Source: Channa striata (taxonomy: Eukaryota; Chordata; Actinopteri; Anabantiformes; Channidae). From it: 64,000 nucleotides of DNA. Where the stretch lies: assembly GCA_033026295.1 (NCBI GenBank), contig CM065181.1, positions 10,201,001 through 10,265,000 of the forward strand, in the 5' to 3' direction. Of this stretch, positions 37,906 to 50,570 are shown in pieces (the stretch's first letter is position 1; each line of letters opens with the position of its first letter). The notes under the pieces were generated by a model that saw only the letters and a program-made list of their open reading frames with translations, searched no databases and was not told the origin of the DNA. The position numbers and the translations under genes were made by a program.

Positions 37906-38829
37906 TGCCTTTGCAGTGAAAGGGGTTCTTAAAGAAAGGCCTACTTGATTGCAAGATAAGGTGATCCCATCCTCTGTATAAAGCGACTAATTAGAGCATG
38001 TGTGTGTCTATCAGCAACTGTGTGAGCAGACTTAAAAGTGGAGAAAATGAGCGTCCAGTACCACCTCGAATGTAAAGTGAATTTAACTACCTGTCACATT
38101 TTATAAGATTCATAAAGCTCAGGAATATTTTTCTTTTATAAAACACGTGAGCCTTTTCTACTGTGTGAATGCCGGTTCCTAACAATGAGAATGAAGCATA
38201 AAAAAGGAACATCTCTTCCAGCTGCTGGGCATGTTGCTGGAGCCGGAGGCAGGAGACTGATGGGTGAATGGACAAAACAGCAGATATGAAATACGGTACG
38301 CACAGCACATATGGGCTGGTATCACTCTGGAATTCACAAAAAACAATAAAATTCAGAAAAAGGGGAAGAAAGGAAGTAAGTAAGGCTCCCTAATGCCCAT
38401 TCACTCATCACACACATTCACTCTTACATGTAGCAGGTTAGTAAGTTTCTGTCAGTTCGTTTGAACTTATTTGTTTCAAGTTCCAAAATCAAAGAACTGG
38501 CTGAGTCAAACCGAAAGAAAGTGAGTCATGATGAAGATGGAAACAACAACTCAACTGTAAAATTAAAAAGGACATGCGTTAGAATTGAAAGTACAGCACA
38601 TTAAAGACAGAGGAAGGCTTGGTAAGATGAACCTAGATAAAAATAAAATATTCTTAATAATAACTACACTCACTGGGTATTTCATCTAATGGAACCCATT
38701 ACAGTAGCTCTGACATGAATTCATAAATTTTACATTTACAAAGTTATTATTTCTAAGTTTTTAAGTTGAAGCTGTCCAAAAGGTGATAATTCGACTAGTT
38801 GTTTTAGCTCCCTTCATCCCTTTTATATT

Positions 38830-38905
38830 GGGAGAACATACAAACTCAACACTGGGACTCAAACCGGCAACCTGCTAGATGTGAGGCGATATACTCTGTT
38901 TGACA
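38830..38905 (-). mobile_element. Fragment of a SINE-like fish retroelement
   Basis: GGGAGAACATACAAACTCAACACTGGGACTCAAACC..., continuing CAACCTGCTAGATGTGAGGCG, is the reverse complement of the head region seen at 60645-60790. Short and decayed. Confidence 0.55.
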
Positions 38906-41900
38906 CAATAAAGGACTTGTGGAGACATTGTTACTTCCCAAGTTTCCCGCAGAAGCAGTAAATGCTGGCTTTCAAAATTTTGCCAGTGAATTACAGGAAA
39001 CGTATAAATGCTGGTTACAGTAAGTTACATAGTGATTAGTGATCCATATTTGTCGCTAACAGTGTTTTTGTAATTACTATTTTTGAGCCTGCTTTGACTG
39101 AGGGAAAGAACAATGTAAACAACAATTTTTAAAGCTCAAAAAGCATGTTATATATTAATTAATGGGAAACATGATATGTAAACCTTTATTTTTTTAGGTT
39201 TGCGTAGATTGGGGCTCCTTCCCCTGCTCAGTAGGTGTAGAAATTTGAGAGTAATACTGACCTTTCAAGGAAATAATACCCAAAATGTCAAACCATTGCT
39301 TCAGTTTGCACTTGTGCAAAACAAAACAGCCAACCCTCTTACCCTAACCATCTCAACTGAATCCCTGACCAAAAACTAATTCTAACCTTGACCCTAAAAC
39401 CCAGTCGTGAACTTAAAAATCCCTTTTTGTAGGGTCAAAAATTGTTAGGACTGACCAAAATTTCCTCAACTTACAAAAATGTCAAATACAAATTGTCCTC
39501 ACTCTGTTGTTAAAAAGAACCGACAGGTGATGGTCAGAAATTGTGTTAGACAGTCAGACCTGGTGCCTCACACTGTAGCTGTATTTTGTGAACATTCTGC
39601 TGTGACTAACACTCAGTGTTTCAGTACAGACAAACACGAAAAGGTAGAGTGAGGGAGATGTTTGTGCAGACATAGCAGGTCTGTAGACCACAAGTTATTT
39701 AGAAATTAGTAGAAAGAAAATTATTAGTTAAATCGCAGCAATTATAATTATCTTCTATGGAAACTCCACCGCTTTAACCGAACAAAGTCTGCTTACAGAC
39801 CAAGAGGAAAAATATGGGGGTGTGATGTGACAAAGAACTAAGCTCATTTGTTGACTGAGACTCTGAAGAACCCCCTGTTTGTGCTATTTGATTTGGGGGT
39901 TATTCAGTGAACGTCTGTTTACTTTTTATAAGCTCACTACGCCTCATTTTGGCTTCAGTGGTTCCATTTCCACCGTTATTTTTTTCCTTTAAGCCCACTT
40001 GAATAAAATGTAAATATTCCCACACAGTTTCGGTTTTATTCAAGTTCTGCCCCCAATTGCCTCTGTCATACATTTGAATCTGCAAAGACTGTTTTTCAAC
40101 CTTTTAATTGAATCTCTCACTTCTTAACAAATACTGTGTCGAACATGCAGAAAAAAATCTTGTGAAAACTCTTTCACAAACAAAGAAAAGAGAAAGTAAA
40201 AAGAATACACAGTGAGGACATTGATTATTATGTAACATTCACAGGTTCAATTCAGTTCCACACAAAGAAAAATCACCAGCAGCAGTAACTTATCAGCTGT
40301 CAGCCAGATATAAACTTTTTTTTAATCCACATCCGTTTCAAATACCCCTATAAAACATAGTGGCCACTTGTAAACACTGGCACATGTGGAATCCAGGCTT
40401 TCCTTTTTGCATAATACCATTGACAGATTCATAAACACATGCTGTTTTTAAAGAAACTACAAACTGAAGTGGTCACAGTGAGAAACGTTCTCAAAATCCG
40501 CAAAACACATTATCTGAATCACTGAATTACAAGTGAAATTCGACACCTGCCTCCCTTTTAGCGCATTACATATGCTGTCTGTTACTTTGCATGTCTGTCT
40601 GTGTGGTTTTGTTCTTCAAACTTTGTTTATACGGCTTTCTCTTGCTTCCGTTGTGTCTCCTGATGTGACCTGGCTCACCTGTCAGTAAGGTAATTGTTTT
40701 GTCACGGTTACATTGTCACCCTTAAATTTTAAACAGCCATTCATGCATTATCCATCACCATAAAGCACATACATAAACAAACAGACAGGGTGCAATGAGG
40801 CTATGCCTCCCAGCTTACCCCTAAATGACCAGACGGGTGGTTTTGCATGGTTGAGTACTTGAACAAAATTAAACTTTGTTTTTTTCTTCTGCTTTCACTC
40901 ACAAGTTTGTTATTATGTGACATTAAAACTAACAACTTGGGTTAATGGGGAAAGACATGCACAAATAAAGCACAGGAAACCAAACCTTAAGAAGCAGCAG
41001 CAGTGTGTGTGCCTGTGTCTGCCTGTGTGTACATGGAGAGAAATCAGTGTTTGGGTTTGTGCCTATAAGTATATATGCGTTTATTCTTTGGAACCTATGG
41101 TGTCTATATGTGCTCTGTTTATAAACTCGTGTTATTTGAAATAAAATCCAAATCAGGTTGCACTGAAAAGTCACCTTCTATTCATCAAAATGTGGACTGT
41201 GATGATGGATGTCTTTTTTGCAACTTTTCCAATTTTTATTGCACAAACAATAACAGTACTCTTAGATGTTGCAGACTTTCAGGAAGTTATTGTTGCCAAC
41301 AGTTTTTTGTGTTGACAGGGTTAAAACCTCGAAACAATGTTTTGGATATATTTCCTGTATTTCCTAAGTTGTATATCTCAGCATTTGAGCAGCATCTGCT
41401 GTGTGGGCAGCAGCCCTGCCAAGTAAACAAGGCTCTTATTAACTATTAAACACTTCACAGTGGAGGCCAGAACACACACAAACACACACAGACACACACA
41501 CACAAAAATGCAAGTGCGTTTGATCTGTGCATGACAGTCCCAGTGCAGAGTCAGTGGCCTCCTTTTCCTCCAGTCACAGTGAAATTGGATCTGTCTCTCT
41601 GTCCTGTGTAAGGAGGTTGTAAACTTAGAAAACAGTCGGTCCACGTCTTACTTGGGCTCTAACTTTCTAACGGATGGACAGATGAATGAGTTGGTGTGGA
41701 GAGAGGAAGCCAACCTGATTCAGCTCCACTACAAAGCTGCGACCTTGAAACGTGCTGTTTCTTGTGTGCAATCTAAAATCGCATGTGTTTAAGAGACATC
41801 TGTCGCAAAAGTCACAAAATTTAAAGTGTCATTTCATGACAGGATCAAGGGCTCATTCTGTTGCTGCTTTCAGCTAAGAACCATTCTTATTTTCCAGCGT

Positions 41901-43383
41901 AGAGAAAGTGAGTTATGTTTACAATGTGGAACCACAAGAGGGCCCTGTTACACAGTGAGACTGTCCACAATAAAAATATTACAGTGGGAAATATTCGCTT
42001 TTAATACATTGCTTCAACTCAGTTCCTTAGTTTTGTTTGTATGAAGCATCATATATTTATTTTTTTAATTATGTAAATGTATTCATTGTAATGTGTTCAA
42101 TGTCAAACAAAGTACTTTAGACAGTGCCTGGGGTTCTGATCCCGTCAACATGAGCATCTTCTTGTAGAATGAAGTTAATAAAAATAAAGTTTACTAAAGA
42201 TTACTTATAAGGTGGAGTTAAACAGTGCAGTCAATTTTATTGTTTATCAGTATCTCACATACACAACAATCATCAGATGATTATTAATTAGGGGGAAAAT
42301 AAAGTGCAATTAGCAGCGGGAAGTTATTTACATTTACTCAAGCGTAATAAAGCAGATTCTAGTCTATTTTACATCTATCGTCTAACATTTTACATGGAAA
42401 CTTTGTACTTTTTACCCCACAACATTTATTTGAGAGAGATAGTTTCTTAATGATTTGTGACGCTGGGAGGAGCCGGATTCATAGGTCGGGACACTGACCT
42501 GCTTAAATTGCATTTCAGTTTCAGTGTCAGTGCATCATTTATTTACACACTTAGTTGTGTACAAAGAAAACCAGGACGATAAATTGGAATTGCATTTGAA
42601 CTGTCTCAGGCAGAAGGGGGGATAGTCTTGAGAATGTACGACTAAGGTGAAAAGTTTGCCTTGTTATTTTAAGTCTCCACCTCACTCCTGGCTGAGCCCT
42701 GACCACAGAAGCAGCCCAAAGAATGACACAGAAACTCTTTGGCCCAGGAAGGAAACTCCCTGATTCCCTACAGGAACGTCAGTCCAAAGTCCAGTCCAGC
42801 AGCTGTGTGTGTCTGTGTGCAAGAAGGAAAGAAAGGGGGCTGTGTCAATATGCACACGTTAGCTGACTCCCTCAAGCGTAGTGCAAAACATCAAAGGTTG
42901 AGTTTCAAACCAATACTAGCAGTTTGTTTTTAGAAAAAACAAACCTTCCATGTTTTTCGGTCTCACAGCACAATCCAGCTTTTTTCATAAATTGCAGGTC
43001 TGTTGCCAGCGTGTAAGAGATCAGAAAAATGCTGAAATGAAAACTATGGACGAGTAATTCTATTGAAGGATGACATATTTATGAATGACGCACAGGGAGG
43101 GAAAGGGCCACACACGCTCGCACACACACAGAGCCTCATACTATCACAAATACATTCACAGACTGACACACACACACACAAACACAGTTTGTAGAGGTGA
43201 TGTAATAACTTCCCGAAGCTGCTCGTTTCCCAGATTGAAAGATGTAGAGTCAGGCCCTAACCAACTGTAAGACTGCGTGAGTCAATGCACACACAAAAAC
43301 AAATTATTACCTAATGTAGTTACATGAACGTTTGTGCTTTGGTGCTACACAGCTCATCAGAATCTAATATAAGCATTATAAGC

Positions 43384-43900
43384 TTTTTTCAATCCCACCT
43401 AAAACATGCTTTAATGCCCTAGTCAAGCCGACAAAAACGTTCTTGTTATAAATAAACGGCTTGTTCCATAGCCAAAGGAGAAGACGTTTCTTATTTTCTC
43501 ATCTCCAACGGTTTATATTTTGACCACACATGTCTGAGTCTTGGGTTGCATGCGCTAAGAATAAAAATGTTTTTGTTTGCAATTTATCATCTACAGCGCC
43601 CATCTGAGGGTTGCAGAAAAATTCATAGAAAAAGTCTGTAAAAGCCGCATGGTTATAATGACTATGGTGTCTGTACATGAACTTGCTTTGGAACAGTTCA
43701 GAATCCATTATCTTTTTTTCAATCCCACCTAAAACATGCTTTAATGCCCTAGTCAAACGAGTGAGGACGGTTTGTCATCTCCAACGGCATATTTATGACC
43801 ACACATGTCAGATGTTTTTGCTACAATTTATCTCTGCGACAAGTTGGCAGCAAAGTCTGCTTATAATGACTATTGTCTGCTTACAGTGGAACAGTTCCCT
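43384..43900. repeat. Tandem duplication, about 330-base unit, second copy shortened
   Basis: AATCCCACCTAAAACATGCT and the following TTAATGCCCTAGTCAA occur at 43391 and again at 43721 (offset 330). ATCTCCAACGG occurs at 43501 and 43777 (offset 276). TTATAATGACTAT occurs at 43653 and 43861 (offset 208). GGAACAGTTC occurs at 43690 and 43888 (offset 198). The shrinking offset shows that copy 2 has lost several internal pieces. No coding potential was found. Confidence 0.85.
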
Positions 43901-45599
43901 CTTTCTGTTTGTGTCACAATAAAACCGTGGTTAAAGCACTGGAACGGCTTAGAAAAGCATCAAATCATTGGTGATTTCCTGTATATATTGATTGTAGGGA
44001 CTCAAGATCATTGTCGCCGTTTACTAATGTTCCAGTGATTCATGAATACAATAAAGCTTGAGAGTGATTGTTAAGTGAAGTCTAACCAAAAGTGTAAAAG
44101 CATTCTTTTGTGCATAATATTAATAACAGTAGAAATCAATAAATGTAAGTAAATGAAGTGTTATGAAAGCACAGAAAACCACTGTACAGAGCCATGATGC
44201 GTTTCTAGCACACTTGCAGTTGTCTGCCAACTATGCAACTCGACCTTTCCTTTTTTAATAAGATACTTGGGCAGATAAGCAGAGATTTCGAACTCGCCTA
44301 AAGCATATATGAAAATCTTACCAATGTTCTCTGGGTACTAATTATTTAAAGTACTGGGTGTTCTCGGTATCAGCTGACAAACAGGTGAACTAACTGGTAT
44401 CATTTTCTGGGAAGGAAGGAGATAATGTGCTGGAAGGTGAAGCTGAAACCAAATGCAGATGATTTGATGGATTTTCCCAGAGAGTTGTGCCGACAATAAC
44501 ATTATTTCTAACTAGTTATAGCTGTATAGCTGACGATAAGATATTTGTTCACTTTAGATAAATATAGCTTAAATGGCAACGTGAGCATTTTCCACTCTTC
44601 ATATTTAACAAAAATGTCCGTCTGGGGCTCTCACTGTTTTGTAGGTGTTTGACTTTATCTTTTCTTTTGTATTTAAAACTGTCACCTCTACCTTTATTTT
44701 ATATGTCCAAAACATTTTTTAACATTTAGATATATTGACTGCTATTTAAATAACTAAGACTGACATTGTCTGTATATATTATCTTTGATTGTGTCTTCAG
44801 GAAATGTCTCCTGACTGAGAGATGAACTTTTGGCACATGTACTGTGTCTATTACTCTGAAATCTGAGTCCATATGGATCACACAGACTCACATTTTTGTC
44901 CAAGAAATCTGACCTGGGTGGAGATTCAGAGGAACCAGGGGTCAGTGTGTCTGTGAATGTGTGGACTGGACTGCAAACTACAGCATGGTCTTTCTCCACT
45001 GTCCTCCACTGCAGCAGCTCTGTGTTATTCCCCTGAACACAAGCACTTTGACTGAAAGTCCATGACAACAGTAGCATCTCTTCCAGCAGTGCTGCTGGCC
45101 TTGATACAATTACAGTTACACAGTGTACAAAGTGCACAGCAGCTGGCACCCAGGATGTGGGTGAGAAAATTAGGGACTCTCCAAGATTTCCTAGTGAGCG
45201 GAAAAGAGAATGAGGAGGACAATAAATTACTAGGCTCTACAGAAACTCGCTTGCTGCATTTCACTTTCACATTTCAAGGACGAACAAGTTCTGAAATGTG
45301 GCCAGAAGATAACAGTAGCAGGTGCACATCCTTTAAGTTTCATTGTGAGCCTGCAGAACACAAGAGTTTAAAGCAAAATCTTAGATTTTTACTTTACATA
45401 CTCTTTTAATACTGACTATTGTTGATAATTTTGAACTTCTGTACTACTGAAATGTGTTGTCTATTTAGTTAAACTTTGACAGCTACCTATACAGTGGGAT
45501 AGGGTGCAGTTTAGGAAATTGATTTAGGAAACCTTTAGTCTTGTGTCATGATAATTAAAATATAGTTTATGTCATATAAAAAACATGATGTGTATATAT

Positions 45600-45860
45600 A
45601 CACAACCCAGGACAGGTTGGCACTCTATCTCAGTGCCAACACCCAGAGACATACACAGACAGACCATTCACACTCAGAGTCCCACCTACGGGTAATTTAC
45701 ACACACGATTAACCTAACATGCATGTCTTTGGACTGTGGAAGGAAATCTACATAAACAGGAAGAACACGCAAACTCAACACAGAAATTCCACAGCTGGTA
45801 GGTACATTTTGAACCTGGGACCTTCAGACTGTGAGGCTGCAGCAATAATCAGTCCATAAC
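45600..45860 (-). mobile_element. Dispersed fish SINE-like retroelement, decayed copy
   Basis: It contains CCATTCACACTCAGAGTC..., TAATTTACACACACGATTAACC, CATGCATGTCTTTGGACTGTGG and GAACACGCAAACTCAACACAG, then GAACCTGGGACCTTCAGACTGTGAGGC. This is the reverse complement of the same family as the copy at 27590-27856. The 3' half is eroded. Confidence 0.75.
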
Positions 45861-46197
45861 CATGGTGAAAAGTACAGCCAAGTTTTACTTTAACATGCCA
45901 TTCCTTCTGGAAAGTGTTGATTGGGAAGAGCTTTATTTTTCAAGATGACAATGATAAAAAATAACACTAATGTTATGAAATTAAACAAAATTGGGAGAAA
46001 AATAGGAAATGAAACAGCTGATGAAACATTAACAGTCATGGATTGGCCTCCACAGAGTCCAGATGTTACACTAAAATTCTAATGAAACCCTGGTATAATT
46101 AACCAGAAGATTATTTCGAAACCCTTTAACACAGTCTCCCAAAACAATTGCAGATATGTGCAGCATTCAGGTCCCACTAAACAAAACCACATTAACT

Positions 46198-46404
46198 TAT
46201 CCATTGACATTTAGCAGGCACTTTTATACAAAGTGACTTACTGTGTAGTTTGGTACACATATGGCTGCCACGCAGGTCGTTCATCTGAATGATAGATGAA
46301 CAACAGCAATTAGGGATTCAGTGTCTTGCCCAAGGATGCTTTGGCTGGGGATCGAGCCACTGACCCTGTGGATGAATGCGTTACCAACTGAGCTACAGCC
46401 GCCC
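46198..46404 (-). mobile_element. tRNA-derived SINE with A and B boxes
   Basis: On the minus strand the element begins GGGCGGCTGTAGCTCAGTTGG. It has an RNA polymerase III A box (TAGCTCAGTTGG, plus-strand 46384-46395) and a B box (GGCTCGATCCCC, 46347-46358), spaced as in a tRNA. A non-tRNA body follows (GGGCAAGACACTGAATCCC and on to AAAGTGCCTGCTAAATG). The body loses the tRNA fold, so it is a SINE and not a tRNA gene. Confidence 0.75.
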
Positions 46405-49400
46405 GATCAGCTCTTCTCTGAGCGCTTTAGCTAGTTTTCTTTGTGAAAATGTTGCATGTCATTTGACCTAAGAACAGTATTTCAATTCCTGGATCACAAA
46501 CTGTATGTGGGGGTGGGGAGATGTCACAGTTACAGAAAACTATTAAGTTCAACCAGACCTCACATAATTTTGTCAGACTAGTTTTCAGGAATTAATTTTC
46601 ATGCTGTAATTGAGTTGAGTTGTGCTCGCACTGCAGTTTATTACATATTGAATTACTGACACTGACGCTCTGCCTAAAGGGCAGGGGAAAAACGCATTCA
46701 AATGGGTCACTGTGGTCTTGGTGTGTATTTGTGCCAACAGTCATGCTGGTGGTTAAGTGAAGCGTAGGTGTCCATATACAGTGTCTCTGTGCTTGCATGC
46801 ATGAGACCACAAGACCACTCATAGCCAATGTACATGTCACCATCAATATGGTAAGAACCACGGGCTTTCCTTGGTTGTTCTAGGAAGAAGCGGACGGATG
46901 TATTCTGCAACCTCTGTGGACATCTCATTCCAACCATAAAACCACAAGGAAATATTTGATCCTGTTCACTACCACAATACTATGTCCTGAACATTTTAAT
47001 GTGAAAGTCCAGGGACAATGATAACGAGTGGGGAAACATCATACAATGGGAAAGATGAAGGGGGAAGTTGGTCAAATGGCAATTTTCTCGCAACAGGAAG
47101 AGTTTGGGTTTATTGGTATTGAGGTCAAAACATGGAAAAACACAGAATACTACTGTAAGAGAAGGTGGGGGATTTTGTTTTCATTATATTTTATCAAGTA
47201 TCTCACACATGTATAGTAGCGCCTGAAACATCCGTGTTTTGCACCGTGCTGCACAGAAGGTCAGTAAACACGTCATTTATGTAGAACAGACACGCATTCT
47301 TTTTTCCCAGTAAACACAACAGTGAAATAACACATGCTTCAAATAACATACTTCACCATCAGCCTTGACATTTTTCTATCGAAGTGTAAAACTGAATATA
47401 GGGATTTCATCCGCGCACCCTGGGAGTCGTGGAATGGGGGAGAAGGGGAGACTCAATAGATAAAGCCCAAACAATATCAGCAAAAGACAGATTTAAAGCA
47501 ACAATGAGTTGATGCTGTGAGCAAGTTTCAGCTTTGTGGTATGGTTTTAGTATAAAGGCTGATTAAGGATATTGTTGTGTACATCATTAAACACATCACT
47601 GAGCTACATCGTTGGCATGGGTGAGGTGAACACAATAACTGGAGATGTCTTTACCGTAAAGTTGGTTTACTTAAGTCGGCAAGTGAAATTCCCATTTTGT
47701 ATGTAGTGTTCAGCCTTGTTTGAATAAAGGTTGATAAAAAGTACATTGCCTAACTGCTGAAAGGAAATATATATATTTCTCAAAACCCTTTTTAAAAAAA
47801 TTGCACATGCAATAATAAATATGCCTAGTTATGTTAACCATAGACACACATCAAAGCTGTGTTGGTTTGATCTTTGAAATGAGGAAAAAATACAGAAAAC
47901 AGAAACATTGTACGAGGCCATTAGTTGTAGAATAAAGATTCTTCTGTGATTGTTGCTGTAGTTACACTATAGTTCTCACCACAACCTATTGTGACATTCT
48001 AAAAAAGGCGAAGTAGCTACCGCCGAAACACGATCAGATAATGTGACTGTTAGTGCAAAGAACTGTCTCTTAATATCACCTCAGAAATTTCAGTTCTACC
48101 TTCAGTTTCCATGAAGGGGACTCTTTGACTGCATCGTAAGAAATACAGAAATACGCACATGCAGAAAAAAAGGAACAATCAGTTTCCTTTTTATGCTATT
48201 TTTGGATTTCATGTTGTCACAAAGTGAAATGCGTCTGTCTGTCGCGAGGCCCTGAATAGTATCAGCAGCAAAATATTTGCTGTTACCTCATTCTTAATTT
48301 CTGATGCGCAGTTATGACACAAGAGGAAATTTTAAAAAAATCAAAAGAAAACATGGTTCCACAGTTTATTGTCAAATGTAAATGCCATGCGCTGTTTGTA
48401 TGCAACTGTTCTCACGTAGGTGTAGTGATCGTAGTCTGATTAGGTTGATATGGGGGAATTCAGTTCACTAAAACCAAATCTTGACATATCACAGGGGAAT
48501 TCAGATTGCTGTAAACAATTTCTGACACTTTGCAGTCCTTTTGAGTAAAAAGCTTAATATTTGACCCCTAAAATGCTCATTTACAGAAACAGAATGAAAA
48601 ACTGCTCATTGTAGATGTACCAAACACACCCCAAGTTACTCACATTGTGAACTTTGTTTGAGTCTGTACCATAGGATTCCCCAGTTTGGGCTGCATCTCA
48701 CCTTTGACCCCTTCTTTGTCCTTTTGTCAGCTTAACCAGAGAATGAGTGACTGAAAAGCAAGTGTGAAATAGAATTATGAAAATGAGATGACTTTGCATG
48801 GTGATTTAGAAAGAAAGTTGGTCAGGTGTTTGAGAGGGAGGGAAATAGATGGTGTGTGTTTGTGTTTGCGGTCAGAGTGATGAGACCAGAACAGCGTGAT
48901 GGAAAGCCCAGCCAACTGCTAACACAAACACACCAGGGGGAGAGAAAGAGAAAAGAGGGGGGGAGGGCAGGGAGGTTACGACGGGGGGATAGAAAAGAAG
49001 AGTGTTTTGTGTCAGTTTTACAAGTATGGCCATCGCCACGAAGATGATGATGTTGAGCAGTATTGACAGGGCCGAGGGACTGTTTACACTGAAGTCCATT
49101 ATCAAGTTTGCTCAGTCCTCCAGACCTTTCTGCCTCCTGAGCTCAGAGAGGACAGACTTGGATCTCTGGAACCTGGGCTTCAGTGATGCCTCACACACTT
49201 GAACAGTGTGGTATGTGTTTGCACGATTACCATAATTGAGAGCGACTGCTGAGAGGGCCCTGACGGTGAGGTGTTGGCACCGACATGATAAATGATTTGA
49301 ATGTATTGTGAGGGAGGGGAGCTGGCCTGGATCCAAGCTCTTGAGTGACAGACGGGGTCAAACACAGTAGATAACAGATTTGTGTGAGTGTGTGTGCGTT

Positions 49401-49613
49401 TTGGCGAGCTGGGTATTAGCCCTGACTGTTGGCACTCTTTAGGCTACCTGCCAAGCGAAACATGTTCACTTTATCTGGTAAACCTCTACCGAAGACAAGA
49501 CACTTGTGTTATTGTCCTCGTTTGTTTATGTTTTCCTCCGGATTAAAACGTTGAAGCTGTTTAGTAAGATTTTGGCTTCTGCTCAGAGGAGCAGCCGGGG
49601 AAGCGAGGTCACT

Positions 49614-49625
49614 TTACGTCATTGG
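49614..49625 (+). promoter_or_regulatory. CRE-like site abutting a CCAAT word, upstream of itgb8
   Basis: TTACGTCA (49614-49621) overlaps ATTGG (49621-49625), about 850 bases upstream of the itgb8 ATG, inside a non-repetitive block (49560-49790). CRE/AP-1-type sites are reported to drive human ITGB8, so this is a plausible but untested element. Confidence 0.35.
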
Positions 49626-49856
49626 AATCTCTGCACAATGGACCTGAAGCCCCCTCCTCCTCCTTTAGCACCAGCTTGTGAACCCCTCTACAAGAGCCCT
49701 GGTTTTATTGGCCCCCTCTTTTATCCCATCACACACACACGAGCCCTCCGAGCTGATAAATTGCTCCCCAAAGAAGCAATATAAACACCAATGTTGAATT
49801 CAAGGCCACGGTTCACTTGGAATGCACCCCACCACAATTCCTTGTAGTAACCACTT

Positions 49857-49925
49857 CATGTCTCTCCTCCCTCCCTCCCTCCTCCCTCCCTCTCTCTCTC
49901 TCCTTATTTGTCTCTCTTTCCTCCC
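49857..49925. repeat. Pyrimidine-rich CT/CCCT repeat
   Basis: Imperfect CTCC/CCCT and CT repeat on the plus strand immediately before the itgb8 CpG island. Confidence 0.85.
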
Positions 49926-49929
49926 TCTT

Positions 49930-50570
49930 TAACTCACACGCTCCATCTCCCGGCCTGACACAGCGTCGTTGCCATGGCACCGCCTGCCTGACTCAGTCCA
50001 GCGGTTAAAACCCGGCCGCTCTCCTGCTTCATGTGTGGGACGTTCACTCGCTCCGGCTGAGCGCGGCGCTGCTCTGTAACTCGGCTCTTCTCCGTCCCGG
50101 GATGACACTTCACCATCAGCCGTGACACGGGCCCCGTCGTCGCGCACCTGCGGCCGGAGGGAAATCAATGGAGGGACTTGCGTCGCAGCCGCTGTTGTCG
50201 CCGCACTCAGCCGATTACTTCACCTCCTCTCCTGGTCCACGGGGGAGCGCGCTTGTAAGCTGATTTGACCCGGGGATGTGAACACCTCCCCGGGATTAGA
50301 AGGATATCGGGTGAACGACAATGCCCCGCGGCTCGGCCCGGCATTCCCGGCTATCGTTGGCGCAGCGGCGGACGCACGGCGCCCGGTTCCCCCCGGTTCA
50401 TCTCTAGCGGCTGGACATCCTCGACTCCTGCGTCTCCTCGCTGCTTCGCTCCGGTGTGGACGCAGTAATATGACTTCCGGGCTCCGCACACACGGCAGCG
50501 TCCCACTGTGTCTCCTGCTGTGCTGCGCGGCGGTCGCGGTCAGCGCACAAGCCTCCGGTGCCGGTGAGTG
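49930..50570 (+). promoter_or_regulatory. itgb8 CpG island, promoter and 5' leader
   Basis: About 640 bases rich in GC and CpG that end at itgb8 exon 1. An AP-1 consensus TGACTCA lies at 49989-49995. AP-1 and SP-family sites are described in the human ITGB8 core promoter, so this may be the equivalent. There is no clear TATA box. Short upstream open frames occur at 50168-50263 and from the ATG near 50320; an ATG directly followed by TGA is at 50276. Confidence 0.6.

Larger units (their letters stand above)
33000..49900. other. Gene-free region between tmem196 and itgb8
   Basis: About 17 kb with no supported coding exon. In human this place holds MACC1, whose large coding exon (well over 1.5 kb) could not be missed; the longest open frame here is under 170 codons. 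Contents seen: fragments of SINE-like retroelements (36435-36535, 38830-38905, 45600-45860, 46198-46404), a 330-base-period tandem duplication (43384-43900), a conserved-looking block (36040-36430) and a nuclear-receptor-type motif cluster (37862-37905). Confidence 0.7.

Noticed and set aside
44754..45409. Overlapping 131- and 115-codon frames on opposite strands
   Set aside because: Neither has family similarity, splice context or consistent codon pattern.
46340..46404. Possible tRNA gene (A and B boxes present)
   Set aside because: The region between and after the boxes does not form a full cloverleaf and continues into a SINE body.
49002..49202. Plus-strand frame beginning near ATGGCCATCGCC
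   Set aside because: Looked exon-like at first, but it is short, matches no family and has an equally open opposite strand; treated as chance or non-coding.
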